A DNA stretch of 14,014 nucleotides from assembly GCA_002353285.1 (NCBI GenBank), contig DEJJ01000029.1:80810-94823 (forward strand), written 5' to 3'. The stretch is from Porphyromonadaceae bacterium UBA2751 (GTDB lineage: Bacteria; Bacteroidota; Bacteroidia; Bacteroidales; Muribaculaceae). This document shows positions 1 to 9,023 of this stretch, one piece after another (position 1 is the first letter of the stretch; each line of letters starts with the position of its first letter). The translations under genes and the position numbers were made by a program. The notes under the pieces are model-generated. The model was given only the letters and a program-made list of their open reading frames with translations. It made no database searches and was not told the origin of the DNA.

Positions 1-55
1 ACTCAGTTGACTCAAGTGACTCACCTGGTGTCGACATTGCCACCGAGCTCCTCAA

Positions 56-655
56 CTACTGGCCAACCACCACCTTGGCGTGGCGCAAAACCTTGTCGTT
101 GAGGGTGTAGCCCTTAAGCACAGTGTCAATAACGCGTCCCTTCTGATCCTCACTTGGTGCAGGAAAAGTGGTCACTGCCTCATGAAAATCAGTATCGAAG
201 AGTTCGCCAGTTGACTCGATTGGCTCCACCTTATTGCTCTTGAGGAAACTCATGAGCTTGTTGTGAATAAGGTCGACACCTTGCTTAAGGCTCTCGATGT
301 CGCCACCTTGAGATATAGCGTCGATAGCCCGCTCAATATCGTCGACCACTGGCAAAATTCCCTCAAGCACCTTTTCCCCACCATTCTTGATTAGGTCCTG
401 CTTTTCTTGCAGAGTGCGACGCCGGAAGTTCTCAAAATCGGCCATAAGGAAAAGATACTCTTTCTTTTCCTTTTCAATATCAGCCTCAAGCTGCTTGATT
501 CTCTCTTCGGGCGTAGGTTCTTCGGCAGGAGTTTCCTCCTGAGGAGTCTCGTCATTCACCTGTTGTTGCTGATCGTCTTGAGTAGCCTCCTGCTGTTCAA
601 CTACTGGTTCCTCATTCTTAATTTCTTCTTTCTCTTTATTTTTATTCTTTGCCAT
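56..655 (-). CDS. grpE: GrpE, nucleotide exchange factor for DnaK
   Basis: Cytoplasmic co-chaperone that drives ADP release from DnaK (Hsp70) in the DnaK-DnaJ-GrpE folding cycle. The 199-residue product has the usual GrpE layout: a disordered, Glu/Gln-rich N-terminus (about 1-50), a long helix that forms the dimeric coiled coil (about 50-110, including ADFENFRRR at 72-80), and the C-terminal beta-wing domain. The family signature is clear at 153-197, beginning FDTDFHEAV and ending GYTLNDKVLRHAKVVV. It lies 61 bases downstream of ispE on the same strand. I see no good TAnnTTTG box in that gap, so read-through from the ispE promoter is likely, although a separate heat-inducible promoter that I cannot recognise is possible. 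In many Bacteroidota dnaJ follows grpE; here the window ends 55 bases after the stop, so that cannot be tested. Confidence 0.97.
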   Translation of the reverse strand: MAKNKNKEKEEIKNEEPVVEQQEATQDDQQQQVNDETPQEETPAEEPTPEERIKQLEADIEKEKKEYLFLMADFENFRRRTLQEKQDLIKNGGEKVLEGILPVVDDIERAIDAISQGGDIESLKQGVDLIHNKLMSFLKSNKVEPIESTGELFDTDFHEAVTTFPAPSEDQKGRVIDTVLKGYTLNDKVLRHAKVVVGQ

Positions 656-716
656 TTTCTCTAAGTTTTTTATTATCTCGATTTATCTATGCAAAAACCT
701 TGCCACAACACATTAT

Positions 717-1538
717 TTATAAAGCTATGACATAAGTAGTGCTATTGGAGAACTGCTGCCTCAATTTTTCTGCCATATTGACATCACTGAATATGCCAAA
801 AATAGATGAGCCCGACCCCGACATCGAAGCATAGAGCGCGCCCCCATTTTCAATAGTATCCTTAATAGTTGCCAACTCAGGATAATAAGCGAAAACACTT
901 GGCTCAAAATCGTTTTTCACCACACCATGCCAGTGGTCAACACCACATGCAAGATCCTGCACAAGAGATGAAGTGCTGGGAGCAGGTGTGACTCGCGAAT
1001 AAGCCACCCGAGTGGGCACACTCACATTGGGCTTCACAAGCAAGAGATGCAATCCGTTGAGACTAACATCGATAGGCTTGAGCACATCGCCAATTCCAGT
1101 TGCCATCATGGGAAGATTATAGATGAAAAACGGACAGTCGGCACCCAGGGTTGCGGCGAGGTGTGCCAGTTGCTCATTATCAACACCAAGATTAAACATG
1201 TCGTTGAGCATGAGCATCGTGTGAGCTGCATCGCTCGAACCTCCACCCAGTCCTGCCCCATCGGGGATGTGCTTGTAGAGATAGATATCGACCTCAGGCA
1301 CCTGATAATGTTGTTGCATCAGCCTCAATGCTTTCATCACCAGGTTTTTCTCCACTGGGCAGTCAACCAAGTTGCCATAGGTGGTGAGAGTGGATTTCGC
1401 TCGCTGAGCAGGCACAATCTCCAGCACGTCGGTCAACGCAATGGGATAGAACACCGTCTCGAGATTATGGTATCCATCGCTGCGGCGCTCCACAATGTTC
1501 AGCCCTAAGTTAATCTTTGCATTAGGAAAAGTTATCAT
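717..1538 (-). CDS. ispE: IspE, 4-diphosphocytidyl-2-C-methyl-D-erythritol kinase
   Basis: Catalyses the ATP-dependent phosphorylation of CDP-methylerythritol at the 2-OH, the fourth step of the MEP (non-mevalonate) isoprenoid pathway, in the cytoplasm. The 273-residue product is a GHMP kinase of normal length. The N-terminal NAKINLGLNI has the expected catalytic Lys at residue 8. The Gly-rich ATP loop PDGAGLGGGSSDA lies at 92-104, GADCPFF at 132-138 supplies the catalytic Asp134, and the third GHMP motif (ASMSGSGSSIFGIF) is near the C-terminus. These match E. coli IspE Lys10 and Asp141 by position in their motifs. The start at 1538 sits about 30 bases downstream of a textbook promoter. It is the first gene of a likely ispE-grpE unit. 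IspD, the enzyme two steps earlier in the same pathway branch (its product is the IspE substrate), is encoded divergently 2.4 kb away. Confidence 0.97.
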   Translation of the reverse strand: MITFPNAKINLGLNIVERRSDGYHNLETVFYPIALTDVLEIVPAQRAKSTLTTYGNLVDCPVEKNLVMKALRLMQQHYQVPEVDIYLYKHIPDGAGLGGGSSDAAHTMLMLNDMFNLGVDNEQLAHLAATLGADCPFFIYNLPMMATGIGDVLKPIDVSLNGLHLLLVKPNVSVPTRVAYSRVTPAPSTSSLVQDLACGVDHWHGVVKNDFEPSVFAYYPELATIKDTIENGGALYASMSGSGSSIFGIFSDVNMAEKLRQQFSNSTTYVIAL

Positions 1539-1576
1539 GCTATATTCTATAACTCGTTACTTCAAAAAAACGACTG

Positions 1577-1608
1577 CAAAGGTAGTCAATAATGTTGACA
1601 ATGACAAA
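1577..1608 (-). promoter_or_regulatory. Bacteroidota-type promoter for ispE-grpE
   Basis: Read on the minus strand, TTTG (1605-1608) is followed by 20 bases and then TACCTTTG (1577-1584), an exact match to the Bacteroidota primary sigma consensus TTTG-N19/20-TAnnTTTG. Transcription should start near 1570, giving a leader of roughly 30 bases before the ispE start codon. This is a sequence match only. Confidence 0.8.
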
Positions 1609-1647
1609 AGAGATGTAGTGATGCACCATAAATTCAAGAAATAAGAA

Positions 1648-1676
1648 GGCGCTCCTCGAAAATGATGAGGAGCGCC
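1648..1676 (-). terminator. Hairpin terminator after the dockerin-bearing secreted protein gene
   Basis: A perfect 10-bp inverted repeat (GGCGCTCCTC at 1648-1657, GAGGAGCGCC at 1667-1676) encloses a 9-base loop, 26 bases beyond the stop of the minus-strand gene. On the minus strand the stem is followed by a T-rich but interrupted tract (TTCTTATTTCTTG). It insulates the gene from the ispE promoter just downstream. Confidence 0.8.
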
Positions 1677-1701
1677 CATGATGTTGCGTTGTGACAAAAT
1701 A

Positions 1702-3828
1702 TTAGTCGTTCAACAGGATGTTGTAGATTACAGTAATGTCGGTGCTTGTGATATTGCCATCACCGTCAACATCGCTTGTGGCGACATAGGTCATGTCGTC
1801 GTTGAGCATGTAGTTGTAGATGCAAGTGATGTCGGTAGAAGTGACCACACCATCACCGTCGACATCGCCCACTATTGATGGAGCGTCCTTGACCATCTTG
1901 ATCGAGAAGTTGTGGAGTAACAGCCATCCGTAGCCAGCTACGCTGGTGCAGTGGAATCCAAAGTAGTAGACACCGGTCTTGCTGGGCACGATAGTGTCGC
2001 AAGTGTAAGTGTTTGACACTGGAGTGTTAAGCACAATGTGGTCGAAGATGGTGTTGTACTTCTCGGTGAAAAATCCTTGCCCAAAGGCTACGTCCATGTA
2101 GTCAACATCGTTAGAGACGGCAGTATTAGCATCGAAAGAGATGCTGTAAGTAGCACCAGCCTTGAGGTTGATGGGTGGCGAGAGCAGCCAGTCGTCGGCA
2201 TCGACGGTCTTGGAGTTATAGAACGATGCACGACCACCTCCCGAATAAGAGCTCGACCACTTCCACACGTTGCCATCATTATTATTGTCGAGAATTGTGA
2301 GCAGGTTAAAGCTTGCAGCCGTATTGAAATTATTAGTGTAAGGCACTTCAAGAGCAGGTCCCACAACAGCCTTGTTAGACTCGGCAGCAGCGCCCTTCAC
2401 AGTGTGGTGGATTGCCTCAACCTTATAGGAATAAGAAGCCAGTGTGGCAGGATCAAAATCCTCGACAAACTCAGTTTCCTCAATACCTTGAGCCACAAGT
2501 TCGTCGCCAGGCATGCGATAAACATTGTAGGTGATAGCATCGGCGTCAAGCTCAATGTCATGGGTTCCAACGGTTGGAGCACTCCAAGAGATGGAGCTCT
2601 GCTTGGTGTAGTAATCATAGTCGAACATCACATTGGTGGGAGCCAGCGGAGTCTCGGCACCAACATAGAGTTTGAGCTTAGCTTCGGGGCTGGAGCCAGC
2701 CTCGTTGGCCACCACAACGACCACCTCAACATTGCCCATGGGCAGTGTGACCTCGACTTGAGCGTCGGCACCAGCCTCGACAGTGCCTGTGGCAACTTGT
2801 TCTTCACTTGCGGTGATGGTGTAGTTGAGCATGCCACTGAGTGGGTCGCCAGCATAGGTTGTTGTGGGTGCTGTGAACGAAATCACACCAGTGGTTGAAG
2901 CTCCCTCGAAAGCCGCTTCCAGATTGGTCACAGCAGCAGGGGCATCGTCGGCAGCCTTAGGCTCCTCAACGTAGAGGTTAACCAGCCAAGCATTGTCGGG
3001 GGTGACCATGAGTTGAGTGGCAGCAACCGAACCAATGGTGGGATTAATCTCATAGAGGTAGCACTTCTGGTCGTTGAGCACCACAGCCCAGTAGAACTTG
3101 CCGGTGCGAGCGTCGTAGGTCATAGTGCTGGGATTAGTGGAGATGTTGTCGATGCCCAGGTCGCCCAATGGCATCACCTCAATCTCACTACCATTGCCCA
3201 CATTGGCAGTGCTGATGGCATAGAACCAGCCATCCATGCCCACGCCATAGAGAACACCCTGGTCGTTACAAGCTATTGCAGCCATGGGAATTGAAGCATT
3301 GCCCAAGATGGTGCGTGTGGGAGTATTGGTGGAGAAGTCAATCTCGGCAAGCTTGCGGTTGACCACCTGCCAGCTCATGTTGAAGTTGTAGAAGATGCCA
3401 TAGTTCTTGCCGTTAACGGGGTTGTGGGCCATGCCGCAGCTCGAAATGTAGTTGCGATCCATGTCGCCAAGAGTCACAGCTTTGACGCGCTCCCAGGTTT
3501 CCATGTCGTATTGCACGTGGTAGAGGATGTAGGTGTTGGTTTGGTCGAAGTCGTCCCACACGGTCTTGAAGTGGATGCCCTTCATGAGGCCGTCCTCATA
3601 TACGGCTCCACCCAGTGGTGCCTGATACACGTCTTGCCCCTCGGTGAGTTTGGTGAGAGTAGCATTAGCGAGGTCAAACTCGTAAATACCCTCTTGATTG
3701 TTGTTCATAGTCCAGGAGTCGGCTTTCACCACTCCGCACAGGAATTTGGGAGAGTAGTCCTTAGCTTGCGCTAACTGGCAGCTAATCGTTAGCATTAGCA
3801 CCAGAATCAATGTTTTAGTTGTTTTCAT
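1702..3828 (-). CDS. Secreted multidomain protein: propeller-like N-terminus, Fn3-like repeats, choice-of-anchor J domain, C-terminal dockerin pair
   Basis: Function unknown; the layout suggests an extracellular binding or scaffold protein rather than a known enzyme. From the ATG at 3828 the product is 708 residues. A Sec signal peptide (MKTTKTLILVLMLTISCQLAQA) is followed by a region of repeated Tyr/Gly-rich beta strands (about 25-295) that resembles a beta-propeller. Two fibronectin III-like domains follow (about 300-391 and 392-493; the second has the TYNVYR strand). Next is a domain at about 494-650 with the features of choice-of-anchor J (PYTNNFN, DDWLLSPPINL, GYGWLLLHNFSI). The C-terminus (655-708) holds two calcium-loop repeats, DVDGDGVVTSTDI and DVDGDGNITSTDI, as in type I dockerins. 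The frame stays open to 3870, but that segment overlaps the gene's own promoter, so 3828 is preferred. Cys17 inside the signal peptide is not a convincing lipobox. No catalytic signature was seen. The gene is monocistronic, with its own promoter and terminator. Confidence 0.85.
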   Translation of the reverse strand: MKTTKTLILVLMLTISCQLAQAKDYSPKFLCGVVKADSWTMNNNQEGIYEFDLANATLTKLTEGQDVYQAPLGGAVYEDGLMKGIHFKTVWDDFDQTNTYILYHVQYDMETWERVKAVTLGDMDRNYISSCGMAHNPVNGKNYGIFYNFNMSWQVVNRKLAEIDFSTNTPTRTILGNASIPMAAIACNDQGVLYGVGMDGWFYAISTANVGNGSEIEVMPLGDLGIDNISTNPSTMTYDARTGKFYWAVVLNDQKCYLYEINPTIGSVAATQLMVTPDNAWLVNLYVEEPKAADDAPAAVTNLEAAFEGASTTGVISFTAPTTTYAGDPLSGMLNYTITASEEQVATGTVEAGADAQVEVTLPMGNVEVVVVVANEAGSSPEAKLKLYVGAETPLAPTNVMFDYDYYTKQSSISWSAPTVGTHDIELDADAITYNVYRMPGDELVAQGIEETEFVEDFDPATLASYSYKVEAIHHTVKGAAAESNKAVVGPALEVPYTNNFNTAASFNLLTILDNNNDGNVWKWSSSYSGGGRASFYNSKTVDADDWLLSPPINLKAGATYSISFDANTAVSNDVDYMDVAFGQGFFTEKYNTIFDHIVLNTPVSNTYTCDTIVPSKTGVYYFGFHCTSVAGYGWLLLHNFSIKMVKDAPSIVGDVDGDGVVTSTDITCIYNYMLNDDMTYVATSDVDGDGNITSTDITVIYNILLND

Positions 3829-3867
3829 CAATAATAGTTGTTTTATAAATAAAGTAAATTTCGGGCG

Positions 3868-3898
3868 CAAAATTACTCATTACATTTCACAAATCAAA
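3868..3898 (-). promoter_or_regulatory. Promoter of the dockerin-bearing secreted protein gene
   Basis: Minus-strand TTTG (3895-3898), 19 bases, then TAATTTTG (3868-3875): an exact Bacteroidota promoter. The predicted transcription start near 3862 gives a leader of about 33 bases to the ATG at 3828 and rules out the longer in-frame start at 3870. Its -33 element lies back to back with that of the ispD promoter. Confidence 0.8.
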
Positions 3899-3906
3899 AA
3901 AGAATA

Positions 3907-3938
3907 TTTGCCAAAGCGCAAAAATCTTCCTAATTTTG
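3907..3938 (+). promoter_or_regulatory. Promoter of ispD-recG
   Basis: TTTG (3907-3910), 20 bases, then TAATTTTG (3931-3938) matches the Bacteroidota consensus exactly. Transcription should start near 3945, leaving a leader of only about 10-16 bases before the two candidate ATG codons at 3955 and 3961. Confidence 0.8.
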
Positions 3939-3954
3939 CATCATTAATGATTTC

Positions 3955-4647
3955 ATGACTATGAGCGAGGATAAAAGCAAGCGACATGCGATAATAGTGG
4001 CTGGAGGTAGCGGAAAACGGTTTGGCAGCGAGTTGCCCAAGCAGTTCTTGCCACTCGAGGGCAAAGCCCTGCTCATGCACACCATCGAGAGATTCCACAA
4101 GGCAGGTGCCACCATCGTGGTGGTGCTGCCTGCCGAGCATCAGGAGATGTGGATGAGCATGTGCAAAGAGTGCAATTTCCCAATCACACACATCATTGCC
4201 AATGGCGGCTCAACCCGTTTTGAATCGGTGCGCAATGGCCTGGCAGCCATCGAGGACCTTGAGCCTGATGACCTGGTGGCAGTGCACGACGGCGTGCGGC
4301 CACTGGTGAGCGTGGAAATGATTGATCGCTGCTATAATACTGCTCAAGAAACTGGCAGTGCCATTCCCGTGGTGAATCCAAACGACTCGATTCGTCAAGT
4401 GATGGACGACGGCACATCGCGGCAGCTGCTGCGGTCGTCGTTGCGTGCGGTGCAGACGCCCCAAACCTTCATCGCTGAATGGCTCAAAGGAGCCTACGAC
4501 GTTGAGGAATCGCCACTCTTTACCGACGACGCAAGCGTGGTGGAGGCAGCAGGACATCAAGTAACTCTTGTCGACGGCGAGACAACCAACATCAAGATAA
4601 CCACGCCCATTGACATGATTGTGGCGAAGGCACTTGTGGCCGATTAG
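3955..4647 (+). CDS. ispD: IspD, 2-C-methyl-D-erythritol 4-phosphate cytidylyltransferase
   Basis: Transfers CMP from CTP to methylerythritol 4-phosphate, the third step of the MEP isoprenoid pathway, in the cytoplasm. The 230-residue product is of normal length and complete. The CTP-binding loop AGGSGKRFG is at 16-24 with PKQ at 28-30. HDGVRP is at 111-116. R164 lies in LRAVQTPQTF, DDAS is at 191-194, and K214 lies in NIKIT; these correspond to the conserved Arg and Lys that neutralise the substrate phosphate. A second ATG six bases in (3961) is an equally good start and would give 228 residues; the very short predicted leader allows either. recG follows 21 bases after the stop, so the two are probably co-transcribed. 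The IspE enzyme that acts next is encoded on the other side of the secreted protein gene. Confidence 0.96.
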   Translation: MTMSEDKSKRHAIIVAGGSGKRFGSELPKQFLPLEGKALLMHTIERFHKAGATIVVVLPAEHQEMWMSMCKECNFPITHIIANGGSTRFESVRNGLAAIEDLEPDDLVAVHDGVRPLVSVEMIDRCYNTAQETGSAIPVVNPNDSIRQVMDDGTSRQLLRSSLRAVQTPQTFIAEWLKGAYDVEESPLFTDDASVVEAAGHQVTLVDGETTNIKITTPIDMIVAKALVAD

Positions 4648-4668
4648 AGATTTCAGATTGTTTTGACG

Positions 4669-6765
<2,097 letters not shown>

Positions 6766-6778
6766 ATGCACTACTTAT

Positions 6779-6809
6779 AATGCATAATTCAAAATGCACA
6801 ATGCATAAT
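6779..6809 (+). repeat. Short intergenic repeat, AATGCATAAT copies 1 and 2
   Basis: AATGCATAAT occurs at 6779-6788 and 6800-6809, just after recG; a third copy is at 8898-8907. The second and third copies share the longer CACAATGCATAAT (6797-6809 and 8895-8907). The core ATGCAT is self-complementary. No protein-coding or RNA role is evident. Confidence 0.55.
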
Positions 6810-6851
6810 CGGGCTGCGCCTTTATATAACAATGACATAAAATCACACACA

Positions 6852-6902
6852 AAATCGCCCGCAAAGATTCTATTATTACAATGGTCTATTTGCGGGCGAT
6901 TT
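6852..6902. terminator. Bidirectional hairpin terminator between convergent recG and the barrel protein gene
   Basis: A perfect 14-bp inverted repeat (AAATCGCCCGCAAA at 6852-6865 and its complement at 6889-6902) encloses a 23-base loop. The GC-rich core is flanked by A on one side and T on the other, so it can act in both directions. It lies between the 3' ends of two converging genes, where a shared terminator is expected. Confidence 0.85.
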
Positions 6903-6930
6903 ATGCAATATGGTTCTTTCTGACTATAGT

Positions 6931-8556
6931 CTAGAACATAAAGCCTAGCGAGAACATCATTGGTTTGTTTTGGTAGAGTTTGTAGCTGCTGTCATGCGAC
7001 ATGTTAAGGAAACCACGCGACATGGTAAACTGAAGTTCAACCATCTTATAGCGCAATCCACCACCAAACTCATAACTGGCATTGAAGCGTTTCCAGTCGG
7101 GAGCGTCCTCAGTCTCATAGAGTGGACTGTTGTCGTAGCCCACATAATCGCTACCGTTCTCTTTGAGTTGAACCTTTGACATAATGCCGTAGTCCAGACC
7201 CACTCCACCAAAGGCATAGATGTGGAAATCATTGAACTTCAGCCTATAGGTAAGGTGAACGGGCATATAGAGGGCATGTTCCTGCATCTCGCCATACACG
7301 TTGTAACCATCAACCACCATAGGTTGGCTCTTGGTGTAATAGTACTCGTAGAGAAGACCGGTGTTCAATCCCAGACCAAACTTGAAATAAGGAGTAGCGC
7401 GGAATCCAGCCTGCACGCCATGCACAACCTTTGAGTCTTCCCAAAATCCCATCTTTTCCTTACTTCCACCTTCCTTCGACTGCCACTGCTTTTGAACATA
7501 ACCTGCCGAGAACCCCCAGAAACGTTTCTTGGGCTCAGGCTTGTAGCTGTAGTTATAACTTGGAGTGCTGTAAGTTCTTGTGGATGGAGTGGTGTAGGTG
7601 GAACTTGATGAGGAAGAGCTGCTGCTATAGGTAGGAGTGGTGGTGGATGAGGTGGATGAGGTGTTGCTACTGCCTGAATATGATTGGCTGCTTGATGTAG
7701 GAGCGGTTAAACCAAATGCCTCATAATTACCAGAATCGTCTGCTAATGCTTTAAACAATGCAGTCATTGTATGTTTTGTGCCCCATTTAGACTGGTCGAT
7801 TGGAATGGTTATATTATTGCCTATTCTAATTGTTGTGATGTTGTAATTCATAAATAAATTGGATACATACTGTTGATGGTCTACATAATTGGACGCAGTA
7901 GAGAACGAATTACCAAGTGTATTAGACGATGAAACAAAGCTAAGAACTTGTCTTTCATCAAAATCATGTTTATCAAAAAATGCAGTACCAGCCATCTTAC
8001 GACTCATATTCCTATTGCCACCAACACAATAAACAATAATCTCTCCACTTAAAGATGTGCCATCAGAAAAGATTATCTCTATTTTTTCTTTTTGACTCTC
8101 AATATCATTATCACGCAAATAATTTGCTAACCCCACGAGTTCTTTATTGAAACTGAAAACTCCAAAATCTATGGTCCATGCCATACCTTCTTTTGTTTCA
8201 ACCTCTAAGAAAAAAATATCACGACCGCTGTAAATAACATCATCAATCATTGTTGATGTGTATGCACTTGAGAATCCTTCTTCATCTATTTTCCTTGTTT
8301 CTATCTTTGGAGCACTATTAGCATAGTTCACATAACTTTTTGGCACCGGGTAGGTTTGAGTATTGGAGGATGTATTAGTTGTAGCGCTATTTATTGTGGT
8401 TGAAGCTGTCGTTGAACTATTACTTTTTTTGCTTGTTGACTTAGTTGTTTTAGTGGTCTTTGTAGTTTTATTTGTTTTTTTGACCTTTGAGAATGTGGAT
8501 TGTGGCATTGCAGCGATGAGCAGTGTCATCACCATTAATGTTAGAATTCGTTTCAT
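6931..8556 (-). CDS. Outer-membrane beta-barrel protein with a periplasmic or surface N-domain and Ser/Thr-rich linker
   Basis: Function unknown. The 541-residue product begins with a Sec signal peptide (about 1-23), then a Lys/Thr/Ser-rich low-complexity stretch (about 24-66). A globular domain of no family I recognise follows (about 75-282), containing short beta strands and AWTIDFGVFSF. After a Ser/Thr/Tyr-rich linker (about 285-338, with nine consecutive Ser at 311-319) comes a C-terminal beta-barrel (about 346-541). The barrel has alternating aromatic strands and glycine turns, as in FGGGLRYKMVELQFTMSRG, and ends in a terminal Phe (SLGFMF), the usual signal for BAM-dependent insertion. 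The barrel resembles the small OmpA/porin-type barrels common in Bacteroidota. The N-domain half (about 7700-8556) is visibly more AT-rich than the barrel half and the neighbours. It has no clear promoter of its own nearer than the one at 8788-8818, which also drives the structured RNA. Confidence 0.85.
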   Translation of the reverse strand: MKRILTLMVMTLLIAAMPQSTFSKVKKTNKTTKTTKTTKSTSKKSNSSTTASTTINSATTNTSSNTQTYPVPKSYVNYANSAPKIETRKIDEEGFSSAYTSTMIDDVIYSGRDIFFLEVETKEGMAWTIDFGVFSFNKELVGLANYLRDNDIESQKEKIEIIFSDGTSLSGEIIVYCVGGNRNMSRKMAGTAFFDKHDFDERQVLSFVSSSNTLGNSFSTASNYVDHQQYVSNLFMNYNITTIRIGNNITIPIDQSKWGTKHTMTALFKALADDSGNYEAFGLTAPTSSSQSYSGSSNTSSTSSTTTPTYSSSSSSSSSTYTTPSTRTYSTPSYNYSYKPEPKKRFWGFSAGYVQKQWQSKEGGSKEKMGFWEDSKVVHGVQAGFRATPYFKFGLGLNTGLLYEYYYTKSQPMVVDGYNVYGEMQEHALYMPVHLTYRLKFNDFHIYAFGGVGLDYGIMSKVQLKENGSDYVGYDNSPLYETEDAPDWKRFNASYEFGGGLRYKMVELQFTMSRGFLNMSHDSSYKLYQNKPMMFSLGFMF

Positions 8557-8608
8557 AGTTGTTATTTTTTTAAGTTAATACTATTATTTTCGGTAGTTAA
8601 AACTTCAT

Positions 8609-8783
8609 AAAAAAGGCGCAGACTTCCGTCATACGCTCTCGGGCTCACCACAAGCCGGATACTTTATGAGGGTCCACGCCTTGTGTGGCATGTACCCAAT
8701 TAGTATCCTTTCGCTCAAAAAATATCGAGGTGGTGATTCGAGAGCAATTGAGCAACCAAAATTTCAGTGCCATTCTGAACACT
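8609..8783 (-). ncRNA. ssrS: Structured RNA of about 175 nt, probable 6S RNA
   Basis: Not protein coding in any convincing frame. On the minus strand a consensus promoter (8788-8818) is followed by nested complementary segments that fold into one long rod. GCTCTCG pairs 8739-8745 with 8635-8641, and TCACCAC pairs 8730-8736 with 8645-8651. GGATAC pairs 8703-8708 with 8657-8662, GGGT pairs 8694-8697 with 8670-8673, and a tip helix forms from 8683-8688 with 8674-8679. Between the second and third helices is a large asymmetric internal bubble (21 bases against 5). A T-run (8609-8614) marks a plausible 3' end. Size, single-rod shape and central bubble fit 6S RNA, which mimics open promoter DNA and binds RNA polymerase. 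The 6S assignment is inference from architecture, since I cannot align it here. The alternative is a long structured leader of the downstream barrel gene, whose ATG lies 53 bases beyond the T-run. Confidence 0.6.
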
Positions 8784-8787
8784 GATG

Positions 8788-8818
8788 CAAAGATAACACA
8801 TTTTCACAAAACCACAAA
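8788..8818 (-). promoter_or_regulatory. Promoter of the structured RNA (and possibly the barrel gene)
   Basis: Minus-strand TTTG (8815-8818), 19 bases, then TATCTTTG (8788-8795), an exact Bacteroidota consensus. Transcription should start near 8783, just at the small hairpin TCAGTG/CACTGA that begins the RNA. This promoter is what fixes the strand of the RNA. Confidence 0.75.
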
Positions 8819-8894
8819 AGATTTATTATGAAATTGACGTAATTGCAAAAAGAGCATACCCACAGTGAAAACATTTGGGAATGATTTCATAATT

Positions 8895-8907
8895 CACAAT
8901 GCATAAT
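8895..8907 (+). repeat. Short intergenic repeat, AATGCATAAT copy 3
   Basis: CACAATGCATAAT repeats the sequence at 6797-6809. It is preceded by GGGAATGATTTC (8877-8888), which also occurs at the 3' end of recG (6750-6761), so two blocks are shared in the same order between the two places with different spacing. Confidence 0.5.
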
Positions 8908-8949
8908 TCCCTCTCACCTCTTCCCTCTTCCCTAAAACTTCATATTGAA

Positions 8950-8981
8950 TTTGGTGATTTAATAAAAAAATCCTAACTTTG
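8950..8981 (+). promoter_or_regulatory. Promoter of the SH3b-repeat protein gene
   Basis: TTTG (8950-8953), 20 bases, then TAACTTTG (8974-8981): an exact Bacteroidota consensus. Transcription should start near 8987, with an A-rich leader of about 37 bases before the ATG at 9024. Confidence 0.8.
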
Positions 8982-9023
8982 TACCAAGAATTTGTTATCA
9001 TTATCAACCCATAAGTAAAAATC

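Noticed and set aside
2038..2898. 286-codon open frame on the plus strand inside the secreted protein gene
   Set aside because: Shadow of a real minus-strand gene with signal peptide, domains, promoter and terminator; no promoter or recognisable motif on this strand.
3829..3870. Longer N-terminus for the dockerin-bearing protein from 3870
   Set aside because: It overlaps the -7 box at 3868-3875, so the predicted transcript does not contain it, and the signal peptide begins cleanly at 3828.
8609..8783. Reading the structured RNA as a known riboswitch (cobalamin, TPP, SAM, FMN) or as tmRNA, SRP RNA or RNase P
   Set aside because: None of the conserved core sequences I know for those families is present, and it is a single rod rather than a multi-branched junction.
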